Assembly (NCBI GenBank): GCA_002502245.1
Contig: DAPW01000015.1
Span: forward strand, 1-64,000
DNA: 64,000 bases
Direction of reading: 5' to 3'
Source: Methanoregula sp. UBA154
GTDB lineage: Archaea; Halobacteriota; Methanomicrobia; Methanomicrobiales; Methanospirillaceae
Positions 44,019 to 52,586 of this stretch are shown piece after piece. Numbering within the stretch: the first letter of the stretch is position 1; every line of letters starts with the position of its first letter. The notes beneath the pieces are model-generated. The model saw only the letters and a list, made by a program, of their open reading frames with translations. It was not told the DNA's origin and made no database searches. The translations under genes were made by a program, and so were the position numbers.

Positions 44019-45193
44019 TCTTCTGGGAGATCGCGAAGAGAAACGTCCGCATCCACCTCCTGCGTTCCTTCCTTGCCATGCTCGGGATCGTCATCGGTGT
44101 CGTGGCCATATCCACGATGGGTATTCTCGGGAACAGCATGGTCCTCTCCGTCTCGGACAGCCTGAGAACAGTCGGTGACAGCGTTATTGTCACCCCTCAT
44201 GCCGGTGGCGGAGGAATGGGTTTCGGTAGTGGCACGACCTCGTTCACCATATCTGAACAGGAATTCCAGCAGATTAAGCGCGTCTCTGCACCCAATGTAG
44301 CGATACCCGTTCTCCGGACTTCAGAACGTATGAAACTCGGTGTCGGGAGCGAGGAGATCGTGGCATTGGTCTACGGCCTGGACCCGGATGATGTCCCCCT
44401 CATGCTGAATCTGGTGGAAGGGGATTACAGCCGCGGGAACTCCGGTTGTCTTGTCGGGGCGACCTTTGCAAAGGACAACAATGTCAGGGTCGGGTCACGT
44501 ATCTCGCTGGGAAAAGACGGGGAGAAGGGGACGCTGCGGGTTACCGGCATCATCGAGGAACGGGGAATGGCGTTCGATGTCAGTACGGACTCGGCGGTTG
44601 TTGCGACCAGGGACTGGTTTGACGGCACCTACAACCGCGATGATTACGATCAGGTGGTCGTCAAGGTGAAGAATCTTGACGAGATCGCGGATGTCAAGAC
44701 CGCCATCGAGAAACAGCTGAACCGCCGGGAGACCATTGTTGATGTGATGGATACCCGTAAGACCATGGAGACGATCTTCGAGGCATTCGGCCAGATCACC
44801 ACGTTTGTTTCCGCAATCGGCGGGATATCCATGATCGTTGCGGGAGTCTCCATCCTCAATATCATGATGATGTCCGTGACAGAACGGATCAAGGAGATCG
44901 GCATCATGCGCAGCATCGGGGCACAGCGCAGGGAGGTCATGTCAATGTTCCTGTACGAAGCGGCCATCCTCGGCATTCTCGGTGCCATTATCGGGGGGGT
45001 GATGAGTTTTGTTGGCGGGTATGCCATCAGCAGCCTGATGCTCCAGACAACAAAGTACTTCTTCGTGCCCTCGAGCCTCATCCAGATCGTGTACGGCATG
45101 GCATTTGGCATCGTCGTCTGCCTTATCTGTGGTATCTACCCGGCCTGGCGGGCAGCGAACCTCAATCCAATCGACGCGCTCCGGCATGAGTGA
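44015..45193 (+). CDS. ABC transporter permease (MacB/FtsX type)
   Basis: 392 residues. Four membrane helices: one near the N-terminus (FLAMLGIVIGVVAISTMGIL) and three at the C-terminus (GGISMIVAGVSILNIMMMSV; EAAILGILGAIIGGVMSFVGG; VYGMAFGIVVCLICGIYPAWRAA). Between them lies a periplasmic-core type MacB_PCD domain (about 45-250) on the outside. The final NLNPIDALRHE is the family's characteristic end. Works with the preceding ATPase; cargo may be a lipid, peptide or lipoprotein. Confidence 0.93.
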   Translation: MIFWEIAKRNVRIHLLRSFLAMLGIVIGVVAISTMGILGNSMVLSVSDSLRTVGDSVIVTPHAGGGGMGFGSGTTSFTISEQEFQQIKRVSAPNVAIPVLRTSERMKLGVGSEEIVALVYGLDPDDVPLMLNLVEGDYSRGNSGCLVGATFAKDNNVRVGSRISLGKDGEKGTLRVTGIIEERGMAFDVSTDSAVVATRDWFDGTYNRDDYDQVVVKVKNLDEIADVKTAIEKQLNRRETIVDVMDTRKTMETIFEAFGQITTFVSAIGGISMIVAGVSILNIMMMSVTERIKEIGIMRSIGAQRREVMSMFLYEAAILGILGAIIGGVMSFVGGYAISSLMLQTTKYFFVPSSLIQIVYGMAFGIVVCLICGIYPAWRAANLNPIDALRHE

Positions 45194-45256
45194 CCGGATC
45201 TCTTCTTCCTTTGGCATCAGGTGAATCTTTTTTTAACTACGTGCATAATCAGTGGT

Positions 45257-46129
45257 ATGATGCCTCCGGCACCCGCAGATTCCGATCCTGACTGGAATGA
45301 GCTATGGAAACAGCGGCAGAAACTCCACGAGTCCTCAACGATTGCAGACGATCCTTCCCATAACTGGAATAAATTAGAGAATGCGGAGCGGTACGATAAA
45401 AATGCCAGGAGCGAGTATGATGACCGGGTGAAAATAACCATTGATTCGCTCGATATCAAACCGGATTCCCGGGTACTGGATATCGGTTCCGGGCCGGGAA
45501 CACTCGCAATTCCGCTTGCCCCGCGAGTCAGGGAGATCACCGCTGTAGAACCCGGCGCCGGCATGGTCACTATCCTCAAAGATCGTGCAGACCGGATGCA
45601 GATGAAAAACATCACCTGTGTGCAGAAATTATGGGAGGACGTAGATCTCTTCCGGGATCTGAAGCCCCCGTATGATATCGTGATTGCCTCCCTCTCACTC
45701 ACGATGTTCGATATCCGTGAGGCGCTTGAAAAGATGGATGCCGCTGCTTCCGGTTCCGTGCACCTCTTCTGGTTCGTGGACATGCCGTTCTGGGAGCGGA
45801 TGTACGCCGATCTCTGGGAGCCGCTGCACGGGACACCCTATTTTTCCGGCCCGAAGGCTGACTGCCTCTTCGGCGTTCTGTACCAGATGGGGATCTATGC
45901 GGATGTGACCATGCTGCCGCTTTCAAAGGAGTACCGGTTCGGGAACCGGGACGAGATGATGGCATTCTTCCGGAAACGGTTCGGTGCAAAAACCCGTGAG
46001 CAGGAGCGGACGGTGGAGGAATACATAGCTCCCCACATCCGGAAACAGGGGAATGAGGTGGTCATCTCAGGGGATTCAACGTTTGCCCACATACGGTGGA
46101 AAAAAGAAAAGGGTAAAGTATCAACGTAG
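45257..46129 (+). CDS. Class I SAM-dependent methyltransferase
   Basis: 290 residues from ATG 45257. SAM motif I is VLDIGSGPGTLAIPLAPRV, followed by ITAVEPGAGMV and the post-motif segment YDIVIASLSLTMFD. The N-terminus (DWNELWKQRQKLHESS) and the C-terminal part (PYFSGPKADCLFGVLYQMGI) resemble a methanogen-specific group seen near corrinoid or metal genes, but no substrate is assignable. A T-rich TATA element at 45228-45237 is about 25 bases from the ATG with no ribosome binding site, so the mRNA is probably leaderless. The frame extends upstream to a GTG that lies in this promoter. Confidence 0.85.
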   Translation: MMPPAPADSDPDWNELWKQRQKLHESSTIADDPSHNWNKLENAERYDKNARSEYDDRVKITIDSLDIKPDSRVLDIGSGPGTLAIPLAPRVREITAVEPGAGMVTILKDRADRMQMKNITCVQKLWEDVDLFRDLKPPYDIVIASLSLTMFDIREALEKMDAAASGSVHLFWFVDMPFWERMYADLWEPLHGTPYFSGPKADCLFGVLYQMGIYADVTMLPLSKEYRFGNRDEMMAFFRKRFGAKTREQERTVEEYIAPHIRKQGNEVVISGDSTFAHIRWKKEKGKVST

Positions 46130-46156
46130 CCCCTCTCTTCTAGCTCCAACAGAGTC

Positions 46157-46413
46157 CCCCCCTGCGCCAGCGCTACGCCCTTGGGGGGCGGGGCGCATGC
46201 GATTCCTCTGTAGTACCCAAAATCACGGTTCAGGTAATACAGCACTATCGCAACCGGGGCGCCATGGCAGCGGGGCGAACCCCCTGGAGCGCCGGCGTTT
46301 TTCGATTATCGGCAGGTGCACTTTTTCGCCTTCCATTTTTGGTAAGCAATTTTTCTTGTTTTTTCCCGCGTAAATCCTTCTTAAACTTAGGGTTAAAATA
46401 TCACTTTACCCAA
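46157..46413 (+). repeat. Dispersed repeat joined to the inverted twin of 6112-6316
   Basis: 46157-46215 has the hairpin half of the family (CCCCCCTGCGCCAGCGC, CTTGGGGGGCGGGGCGCATG). 46214-46413 matches the reverse complement of 6112-6316 nearly end to end, from CCCAAAATCACGGTTCAGGT to TATCACTTTACCCAAA. It fills the 296-base gap between convergent genes (methyltransferase and aminotransferase). No gene is present. Confidence 0.8.
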
Positions 46414-46425
46414 AGAAAAAAGGGA

Positions 46426-47559
46426 TCAGCCAACCTTTCGTATCCGGCCCATGGCGTCCTTAAGCTTCTCCATTGAAGTAGCATACGACAGCCGGATCCA
46501 TCCCGGCGCATAGAACGCACTGCCCGGAGTTACCGCTACGTGACCCTTCTCAAGCCAGCGCGATGCAACCTCCATATCGTCACTCCGGACCTTCACGAAG
46601 GCATAGAACGCCCCGTCCGCCGGGGCTGTCTCGTAACCCATCAGGTTCAGCTCGGAGATAACATACTTCCGCCGGCGGTCGAACTCCTTTCGCATATCCT
46701 CTACGCACTGCTGGTCACCTTTAAGCGCCGCAACCCCGCCCCACATCGCAAAGGTTGTTGCCTGGCTGATCGAGTGTTGCTGCACCTTGGACATCTCGCG
46801 GATGATCTCGACCGGGGCCACCGCGTACCCGAGCCGCCAGCCGGTCATCGCATACGCTTTTGAGAATCCGTTGATGGTGATCGTCCGCTGTGCCATGTCA
46901 CCGACAGAGGCGAGCGAGATGTGCTCTTTACCGTAGATCATCTTCTCGTAGATCTCGTCCGACATGGCATAGAGGTCGAAGTCCTCACAGAGGTCTGCCA
47001 CAAGCTTCATGGACTTCATGTCAAAAACAGCACCCGTAGGGTTTGACGGAGAGTTGACCACGATCATCTTTGTCCGGGCATTCACCCGTTCGAGCAGTGA
47101 GTCGTCGAGCTGGAACGTTTTGGGATTAATTGCATGCTTCACCACGTTCCCGCCGGCGATCTGGACACAGGGCTCGTAGGAAACCCAGGCCGGGGTCAGG
47201 AGGATGGTTTCGTCCCCGGGGTTCAGGACTGCCTCCATTGCCTCGTAGATCGCATCCTTTGCGCCGCAGGCAACAATCACCTGCTGGGGGGTGCAGGGGA
47301 CGTTGTTCTCTTTTGTTATCTTCTCACTGATAGCGCCGAGCAGCTCGGGGATTCCGTTGCTCGGGGCATAGTGGGTCTGCCCCCGTTTCAACGCATCGAT
47401 GCACGCCTCGGTGATATGCTGCGGGGTATCGAAATCCGGCTCGCCAATCGAAAGGCTGATGACATCGATCCCCTCCCTCTGCATCTTCTTGGCCTTGTCG
47501 GAGATTGCGATAGTAGCAGAAGGTGCCACTGCCGCAATCTTTTCCGAGAGGGACCTCAT
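46426..47559 (-). CDS. aspC: Pyridoxal-phosphate aminotransferase (aspartate aminotransferase type)
   Basis: 377 residues. Fold-type I class I marks: SIGEPDFDTPQHI, VNSPSNPTGAVFD, DEIYEKMIYG and the PLP lysine in INGFSKAYAMTGWRLGYA. It moves amino groups between aspartate and 2-oxoglutarate or similar pairs; close relatives accept aromatic substrates, so specificity is not certain. The ATG overlaps the ribH stop by four bases (ATGA), placing it last in the riboflavin operon. Confidence 0.9.
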   Translation of the reverse strand: MRSLSEKIAAVAPSATIAISDKAKKMQREGIDVISLSIGEPDFDTPQHITEACIDALKRGQTHYAPSNGIPELLGAISEKITKENNVPCTPQQVIVACGAKDAIYEAMEAVLNPGDETILLTPAWVSYEPCVQIAGGNVVKHAINPKTFQLDDSLLERVNARTKMIVVNSPSNPTGAVFDMKSMKLVADLCEDFDLYAMSDEIYEKMIYGKEHISLASVGDMAQRTITINGFSKAYAMTGWRLGYAVAPVEIIREMSKVQQHSISQATTFAMWGGVAALKGDQQCVEDMRKEFDRRRKYVISELNLMGYETAPADGAFYAFVKVRSDDMEVASRWLEKGHVAVTPGSAFYAPGWIRLSYATSMEKLKDAMGRIRKVG

Positions 47560-47981
47560 TTCAACCGTTTGACAAGCTTGATGGCAGATTCCACCGCCCG
47601 CTTGGCGTAATCGATCCGCTCGTTCGCCTCGAGGCGGGTCATGCCGGGCCCGGAGATACCGAGCGTGACCGGTTTGCCAAACTCGAGCGAGAGGTCGATG
47701 ATCTTCCGCGCAGCGTGCTGCACCACGATCTCGTCATGCTGGGTGTTACCCTCGATAACACAACCGATGGTGACAACAGCATCGACTTTCCCGTTCGTCA
47801 GCATCTTTTTTATCGCAAGCGGCATGTCGTACGCGCCGGGCACGTACAGGCATTCGGTCACTTCCGCACCAAGGAATGCTGCATGCTCGCGGCCCTCGAT
47901 CTCCATCATGTAGGTGATGTCGCGGTTGAACTCAGCGACAACGAATCCGAGTTTTATGGGGTTGGTTTCACACATACTCAA
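47556..47981 (-). CDS. ribH: 6,7-dimethyl-8-ribityllumazine synthase
   Basis: 141 residues; a start at 47975 would omit two. Family blocks are LGFVVAEFNRDITYMM, LYVPGAYDMPLAIKKM, VVTIGCVIEGNTQHDEIVVQHAAR (with the catalytic-type His) and VTLGISGPGMTRLEA. It joins the ribityl uracil with dihydroxybutanone phosphate to give lumazine, the precursor of riboflavin and hence of FAD; the uracil intermediate is also used for coenzyme F420. It follows ribC and overlaps the aminotransferase gene. Confidence 0.95.
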   Translation of the reverse strand: MSMCETNPIKLGFVVAEFNRDITYMMEIEGREHAAFLGAEVTECLYVPGAYDMPLAIKKMLTNGKVDAVVTIGCVIEGNTQHDEIVVQHAARKIIDLSLEFGKPVTLGISGPGMTRLEANERIDYAKRAVESAIKLVKRLK

Positions 47982-48019
47982 TCATCTCGTGTAAAGGGTG
48001 ATAAATTTGTCACTGGCGG

Positions 48020-48481
48020 TTACCGGCGTGCCGGCCCGGCATCGGCAAATCCCTGCCGCTGCCCGGTGCCCGCCTCGCGTTCGAGATCTTTCGGACGGGT
48101 TACCAGTTTCACGGCATTGACCGCGTGCTCGCGGGTGCGCTGCTCGGCGAGCCATGCAAGCTCCGATGGGTCTTTTGCCTCGTCCTCGTGGACGAAGACC
48201 TCGATGATATGTCTGTTCGTCATGAGCTGGCACATGATGAGGCCCTGCGAGGCCTCGTGGGCACACATACGGTCCTTGTCCTTGCCACCGGGCATGCCCA
48301 GCGCCATGACGATGTCGCACCGGCGTTCTTCGATCAGTTTCTTGCAGGCAACCGGGAGGTCTTTTATCCCCGGCACCGTTGTCCGCTCGATCGCCACACT
48401 GGCGTGTTTTTTGAGCTCGTCGATGGCGATGGCTCCCATGTTGACGCGTGAGAAGGTGGTGTCGGCAACACCAACCCTCAT
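48020..48481 (-). CDS. ribC: Riboflavin synthase, archaeal type
   Basis: 153 residues from ATG 48481. The N-terminus MRVGVADTTFSRVNMGAIAIDEL and the block ALGMPGGKDKDRMCAHEASQGLIM with QLMTNRHIIEVFVHEDEA identify the archaeal enzyme. It is related to lumazine synthase, not to bacterial riboflavin synthase, and makes riboflavin from two lumazines as a pentamer. The start overlaps the stop of the upstream class V aminotransferase by four bases. ribH follows about 38 bases downstream. Confidence 0.94.
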   Translation of the reverse strand: MRVGVADTTFSRVNMGAIAIDELKKHASVAIERTTVPGIKDLPVACKKLIEERRCDIVMALGMPGGKDKDRMCAHEASQGLIMCQLMTNRHIIEVFVHEDEAKDPSELAWLAEQRTREHAVNAVKLVTRPKDLEREAGTGQRQGFADAGPARR

Positions 48482-49608
48482 CCGAGCACCTCGGCGGCTG
48501 CACCGACACCGTCGCCCTGCACCTTGAAACCACACTTCTTCAGCGCGTGCTGGGTGGCAGCAAGGGTGGCGAGAATCTCCGGGGCGCTGACCGCCCCCAT
48601 GCTGCCGATCCGGAAGATCTTCCCCTTCAGGTGGTCCTGGCCGCCGGCGATCACGATGCCCATCTTCTTGATGGTGCCCCGCATATCGTCATCCCTGACG
48701 CCTGCCGGGTACTCGACCGCGGTGACTGTTTGTGAATAATTATGCAGATTGTCGATCTTCGGGAAGAGCGAGAGTCCCCATGCCTTTGCTGCTGCCTGCA
48801 CTGCACCCGACATCTTCCTGTGGCGGGCAATCCGCGCCGGGAGGCCTTCCTCCTCGATCATCAGGCAAGCCTCGCGGAGGGCCAGGAAGATCGGGACGGC
48901 CGGGGTATACGGCGTCTCCATGGGCTTGCCGCTGGCACTCTTCCGGTATGCCGCGATGTCAAGGTAGTATGGCGGGTTCTTCGTCACCCGTTCCCAAGCC
49001 CGGCTGCTGACCGAGACCATGGCAAGGCCCGCGGGGGCAGCAAGACACTTCTGCGAGCCGGTGATCGCGATATCAACGCCCCACCTGTCGGCTTCGACAA
49101 CATCGCCACCAATGGAGGTGATCCCGTCCATGATGAAGAGCGCGTCGTGCTTCCGGCAGAGCTTCCCGATCTCTTCGGCCGGGTTCCTGATACCTGCCGA
49201 GGTCTCGTTGTGGACGAGGGTGACGATCTGTGCCCCTGCTTCGAGCTGTGCCTTCAGCGCCTCTATGTTGACCGGCGTGCCCCAGTCGGACTTGATCTCG
49301 TGCGCCTTCCCGTAGCGCTGGCTGATCTTATAGAGCCGCTCGCCAAACTTGCCGTTGACGATACAGGCGATCTCCTTGTCCCGCCCTACGCCGGCGATAG
49401 CGGCTTCCATGCCGGCAGTGCCGGAACCGCTGATGATAAAAAGGTCGTTTGTTGTACCAAATGCGGGCTTGAGTACCCGCACGCAGTCGGCATACGCGGC
49501 CCCGAACTCGGGGCTGCGGTGGTTTATTGCCTGACGCGACATTGCGAACCTAACCCGTTCCGGTATCGGTACCGGGCCCGGCAGCATCAGGAGAAGTTCT
49601 TTTTCCAT
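48478..49608 (-). CDS. Class V aminotransferase (alanine-glyoxylate / serine-pyruvate type)
   Basis: 376 residues from ATG 49608. Marks are LLMLPGPVPIPERV at the start, NHRSPEFGAAYADC, TSAGIRNPAEEIG, IMDGITSIGGDVVEADRWGVD and the PLP lysine in GSQKCLAAPAGLAM. Methanogen members use a range of donors including alanine, serine and, in some, L-phosphoserine or aspartate with pyruvate; specificity is open. First gene of the operon with ribC, ribH and an aspartate-type aminotransferase. The start is 46 bases from divergent purE. Confidence 0.9.
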   Translation of the reverse strand: MEKELLLMLPGPVPIPERVRFAMSRQAINHRSPEFGAAYADCVRVLKPAFGTTNDLFIISGSGTAGMEAAIAGVGRDKEIACIVNGKFGERLYKISQRYGKAHEIKSDWGTPVNIEALKAQLEAGAQIVTLVHNETSAGIRNPAEEIGKLCRKHDALFIMDGITSIGGDVVEADRWGVDIAITGSQKCLAAPAGLAMVSVSSRAWERVTKNPPYYLDIAAYRKSASGKPMETPYTPAVPIFLALREACLMIEEEGLPARIARHRKMSGAVQAAAKAWGLSLFPKIDNLHNYSQTVTAVEYPAGVRDDDMRGTIKKMGIVIAGGQDHLKGKIFRIGSMGAVSAPEILATLAATQHALKKCGFKVQGDGVGAAAEVLG

Positions 49609-49654
49609 GTGAATCTGCTCATAGTATATCTGGATAAGCACAATATATGTTTGG

Positions 49655-50053
49655 ATGGCTGACATGGCAGACGTTGCTATCATCTCGGGATCTGTTTCGG
49701 ATGCGAAGGTTACGGACAAGGTAAAAAAAGTTCTTGATGAGAATGGGGTGTCGTATGACGCACAGATCCTATCGGCCCACCGCGATCCCGACAAGCTTGA
49801 TGCCTATATCAAAACCAGGACCGTGAAAATTTACATCGCGATCGCCGGCCTTTCCGCAGCCCTGCCCGGGGTGATTGCTTCAAAGACCGACAAGCCGGTC
49901 ATCGGTGTCCCGGTCAGCGGGACGCTCAACGGGCTTGATGCCCTCCTCGCCATCGCCCAGATGCCAAAAGGAGTCCCGGTTGCGTGCGTTGGTGTGGACA
50001 ACGGGGAGAACGCGGCGTGGCTGGCTATTCGGATCCTGAAGCTGAAAGACTGA
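49655..50053 (+). CDS. purE: Phosphoribosylaminoimidazole carboxylase catalytic subunit
   Basis: 132 residues, or 129 if the ATG at 49664 is used, which starts the conserved ADVAIISGSVSDAK block. The active-site segments are SGSVSDAK, SAHRDPDKL and IAGLSAALPGVIASKT, with GVPVSGTLNGLDALLAIAQMPKG. It rearranges carboxylated aminoimidazole ribonucleotide in purine synthesis. No purK is adjacent. A CAATATATG element about 15-25 bases upstream is the likely TATA region. Confidence 0.93.
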   Translation: MADMADVAIISGSVSDAKVTDKVKKVLDENGVSYDAQILSAHRDPDKLDAYIKTRTVKIYIAIAGLSAALPGVIASKTDKPVIGVPVSGTLNGLDALLAIAQMPKGVPVACVGVDNGENAAWLAIRILKLKD

Positions 50054-50179
50054 TGAAATAATCGTCCTGCCCTTTTCAGATGTATTTTAATATAACAGAC
50101 AATTGTATGTTATTCATATGCTGAGTGAAAACTGTCTCTCAATCCGCCCTGATGCCTTCCTTCCGCAGAGGTGCACGAT

Positions 50180-51034
50180 ATGATTTTTGGAAAAACAGAT
50201 TGGTTTTCCATTATTACAGGCTGTTTTCTCCTGCTGATGGTTGCAGCCCCTGCATCGGCCTCACCTTTTCCCGTGGTAATCAGGGGAACAATCCTTGAAA
50301 TGAACGAGACGGATCAAACCCTTCTCCTGCAGGCAGATTGTGAACATGCATGGTGCCAGGTGAATGTGACCGGAATGTACACGGGGCGGATACCAGGTAC
50401 TGCGGTACTCTCAACCCTGAACACAGGGGAGATGGTCGAAGCCGTCTTCAATGCATGGTACATGGATCTCCATGACCCTTCAACCGGGTACGTCAATCCA
50501 TCGGATGATATCCGGGATATCAGGAGATGGGGGGCCATCCAGAAACTGGCCTATGGGAACAACACGTCAGAATTTAAGGGAACGGACCTCTTTGGTGATC
50601 CTGTATACCTCGCAGCTCCTCTGGCGAGCGGGTATTCCGTTGCGTATGATCTCCGCGGTCCTCCACCACAGGAATATGACTTCCGGATTACACCCCCGGG
50701 AACCCTCGTGAATATCACACTGAAGAGATATGCGGAGGTTGCAGGAACATGGACGCTCAGGGCGGGGGAAGCGTTCAACTATACGGACCCTTCAGACAAT
50801 TCTTCTGTTTCCGTCACATTTGTCGGGGGATACAGACCTGATACCTATGGTCTGGAGAGCTGTCCCTGTACCGATTTGACGGTAAGGATCGAATCCGATG
50901 AAACCACGGGAACGCATGTTATTCCGGTACCATCATCTCCAATCCCGACGCAGAAGGGACCTGCTCTGCCGGCTCTTGTGACCCTTGCTCTTGGGAGCGT
51001 CGTCATCATTTGGGGTCGGATAAGAGGCCACTGA
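50180..51034 (+). CDS. Secreted protein with C-terminal membrane helix, unknown function
   Basis: 284 residues from ATG 50180, chosen because GAGGTG ends six bases before it; the earlier in-frame GTG at 50171 lies within that signal. A signal peptide ends near residue 30 (VAAPASASPF). Beta-rich sequence follows with several N-glycosylation-like NxS/T sites and two close Cys pairs (CEHAWC and SCPC). A Ser/Pro linker leads to a final helix (LPALVTLALGSVVIIWG) and a short basic tail. I do not recognise a family; an extracellular anchored protein is the safest reading. Confidence 0.72.
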   Translation: MIFGKTDWFSIITGCFLLLMVAAPASASPFPVVIRGTILEMNETDQTLLLQADCEHAWCQVNVTGMYTGRIPGTAVLSTLNTGEMVEAVFNAWYMDLHDPSTGYVNPSDDIRDIRRWGAIQKLAYGNNTSEFKGTDLFGDPVYLAAPLASGYSVAYDLRGPPPQEYDFRITPPGTLVNITLKRYAEVAGTWTLRAGEAFNYTDPSDNSSVSVTFVGGYRPDTYGLESCPCTDLTVRIESDETTGTHVIPVPSSPIPTQKGPALPALVTLALGSVVIIWGRIRGH

Positions 51035-51178
51035 CAGAATCATGAAAGGCAGGAGCTCCGGGATGCGACCTCCACCCTTCCTGTCATGGACAATGAAAAA
51101 GGAGATCTTCCCGCACGAGGGCTGCTCCTCACCCTGCACGAAGAAATCCAAGCACCGTGATGTTTCCTGTTTATCTGT

Positions 51179-51959
51179 TCAGGGATTCTGCATCACGAAG
51201 AACGTGTATCCGTAATATCGCTTGTACTTCCGGTACATCTCCGCCTCATAATCGAAGGAATGGAGGATGGCAGCGAGAGCGGGACCGGCACCGTGGGTTT
51301 TCCTGAGCTCTTCGATACGGGCAAGCATCGGGACATAGTAATTATCGGCCTCGGGCAAACGGTACGTGGCAAGGAGCCGGAGATCTGCACTCCTGACCAG
51401 CTCCCTGAGCTGATCCTCTGTCCGGGGAGTGTAGCTCTCCTTCTCCCACCACTGCACAAGCTCCTGCGGGGGATTTGGTTCAAACCATGCGGCATCGGAG
51501 ACTACGATGATCCGCCTTTTTTCACGAGCGGCTTCCATGCGTTGAGTCCCTGTTCAAAACCCATGATGAAAATGGCCCCTTCAGACCAGATGAGGTCAAA
51601 CTGTTCTTTTTCGAACGGCAGGGCATCCATGGAGGCGCAGACAGTTTTTATTCGCCCGAAGAGGCTGTCTTTTCCCGTCCAGGAAGCAATGGAATCCAGA
51701 AACGGCTGATGATTATCCACAGCTATGACGGTTCCGGCAGTGAAGCCGGTAAGGTCCCTTGTCTGGGCACCGCTCCCGCACCCGACATCGAGGATCTGCA
51801 CATCCGCGGGAAGGTCAGGAAGGTATGAATATACGTTCTTTGTCGCACCCGTGCACCCGGGTCCCTGCCGTGGAAGGAACTCGAATACATGGTAAAAAAC
51901 TCTTCAGGTGTCATTATACCGTAAAGTTGGGAAGATTGGATTGGGTGCTTTGTGGTCAT
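51179..51959 (-). pseudogene. SAM-dependent methyltransferase broken by two frameshifts
   Basis: Three frames together give one methyltransferase of about 260 residues. Frame 1 from ATG 51959 gives the head (LYGIMTPEEFFTMY). Frame 2 continues FEFLPRQGPG and holds SAM motif VQILDVGCGSGAQTRDL, DNHQPFLDSI and FDLIWSEGAIFIMGFEQGL. Frame 3 gives the tail from IIVVSDAAWFEPNPP to HSFDYEAEMYRKYKRYYGYT. The switches need one extra base near 51893 and one near 51516. Either error or decay; the catalytic half is otherwise intact. UbiE-like small-molecule methylation is the likely ancestral role. Confidence 0.75.
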
Positions 51960-52586
51960 AACAGACCGGGAACAGTCTTATCTGTTCAATTTACTTTTGG
52001 CGGGATCTGGTTGTTCCTGGGGGGGTACCCCCTACCCCCCTCCCACTTTTTTTCCCTCCACCTGCATGGGGGTGGCGGGGATACCTCCCCTCATCTCTTT
52101 TTTTTCCGGAGGGGGTGTAGGTGGTGCCTGACCGAACCGGGCGGGGGGTACTCTCTGGCCAACATTGGTTGAACTCCGTGTTCTCCGGCGTAGGTCTTAC
52201 AGGAAGAGGATCTTGTTCCAACCTGTGGGGGTCCCCTTCCCTGCGCAAAAACTCTGCAAATTTATTCCGCAATGAAATGCCCTGTCTCTTCAGTATCCCG
52301 CGGATCCGGCTTCTTCTCCAAGGGGAGAGATAGTCTGCAGGAGATTACGGTCTGACGTCGGGAGACAGATTTTTCATGAAATTGGTCATGCTCAGTCTGT
52401 GCGAGAAGGGGGATGTGTCGGGTTTTCTTTAAGTTTTCTTCCGGCTTCGATGGTCCGCAAAACAGGGTCTCCTTTTCCCAAATAAATGGTCGGGGTATGA
52501 GGAGGGGCCCCCCCTCCCGGTAACTCCTGGAACTTCTCCGCAACCTCTTACATCTTTTTAATCCCGCACCACCCACCTTAACCATA
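51960..52586. other. Intergenic region with GC-rich low-complexity tracts
   Basis: 627 bases upstream of asnB. 52010-52110 is a run of C- and G-tracts (for example GGGGGGTACCCCCTACCCCC) broken by T-runs. It can fold strongly but does not match the dispersed repeat family closely. No gene was recognised. At the right end, CTTTTTAATC (52554-52563) is about 28 bases before the asnB ATG and no ribosome binding site follows, so asnB is probably transcribed from here without a leader. Confidence 0.45.

Noticed and set aside
52010..52120. Another copy of the dispersed repeat in the C/G-tract region before asnB
   Set aside because: The TTGCGAT and GAGCGTCAA boxes are missing; low-complexity tracts alone were not taken as membership.
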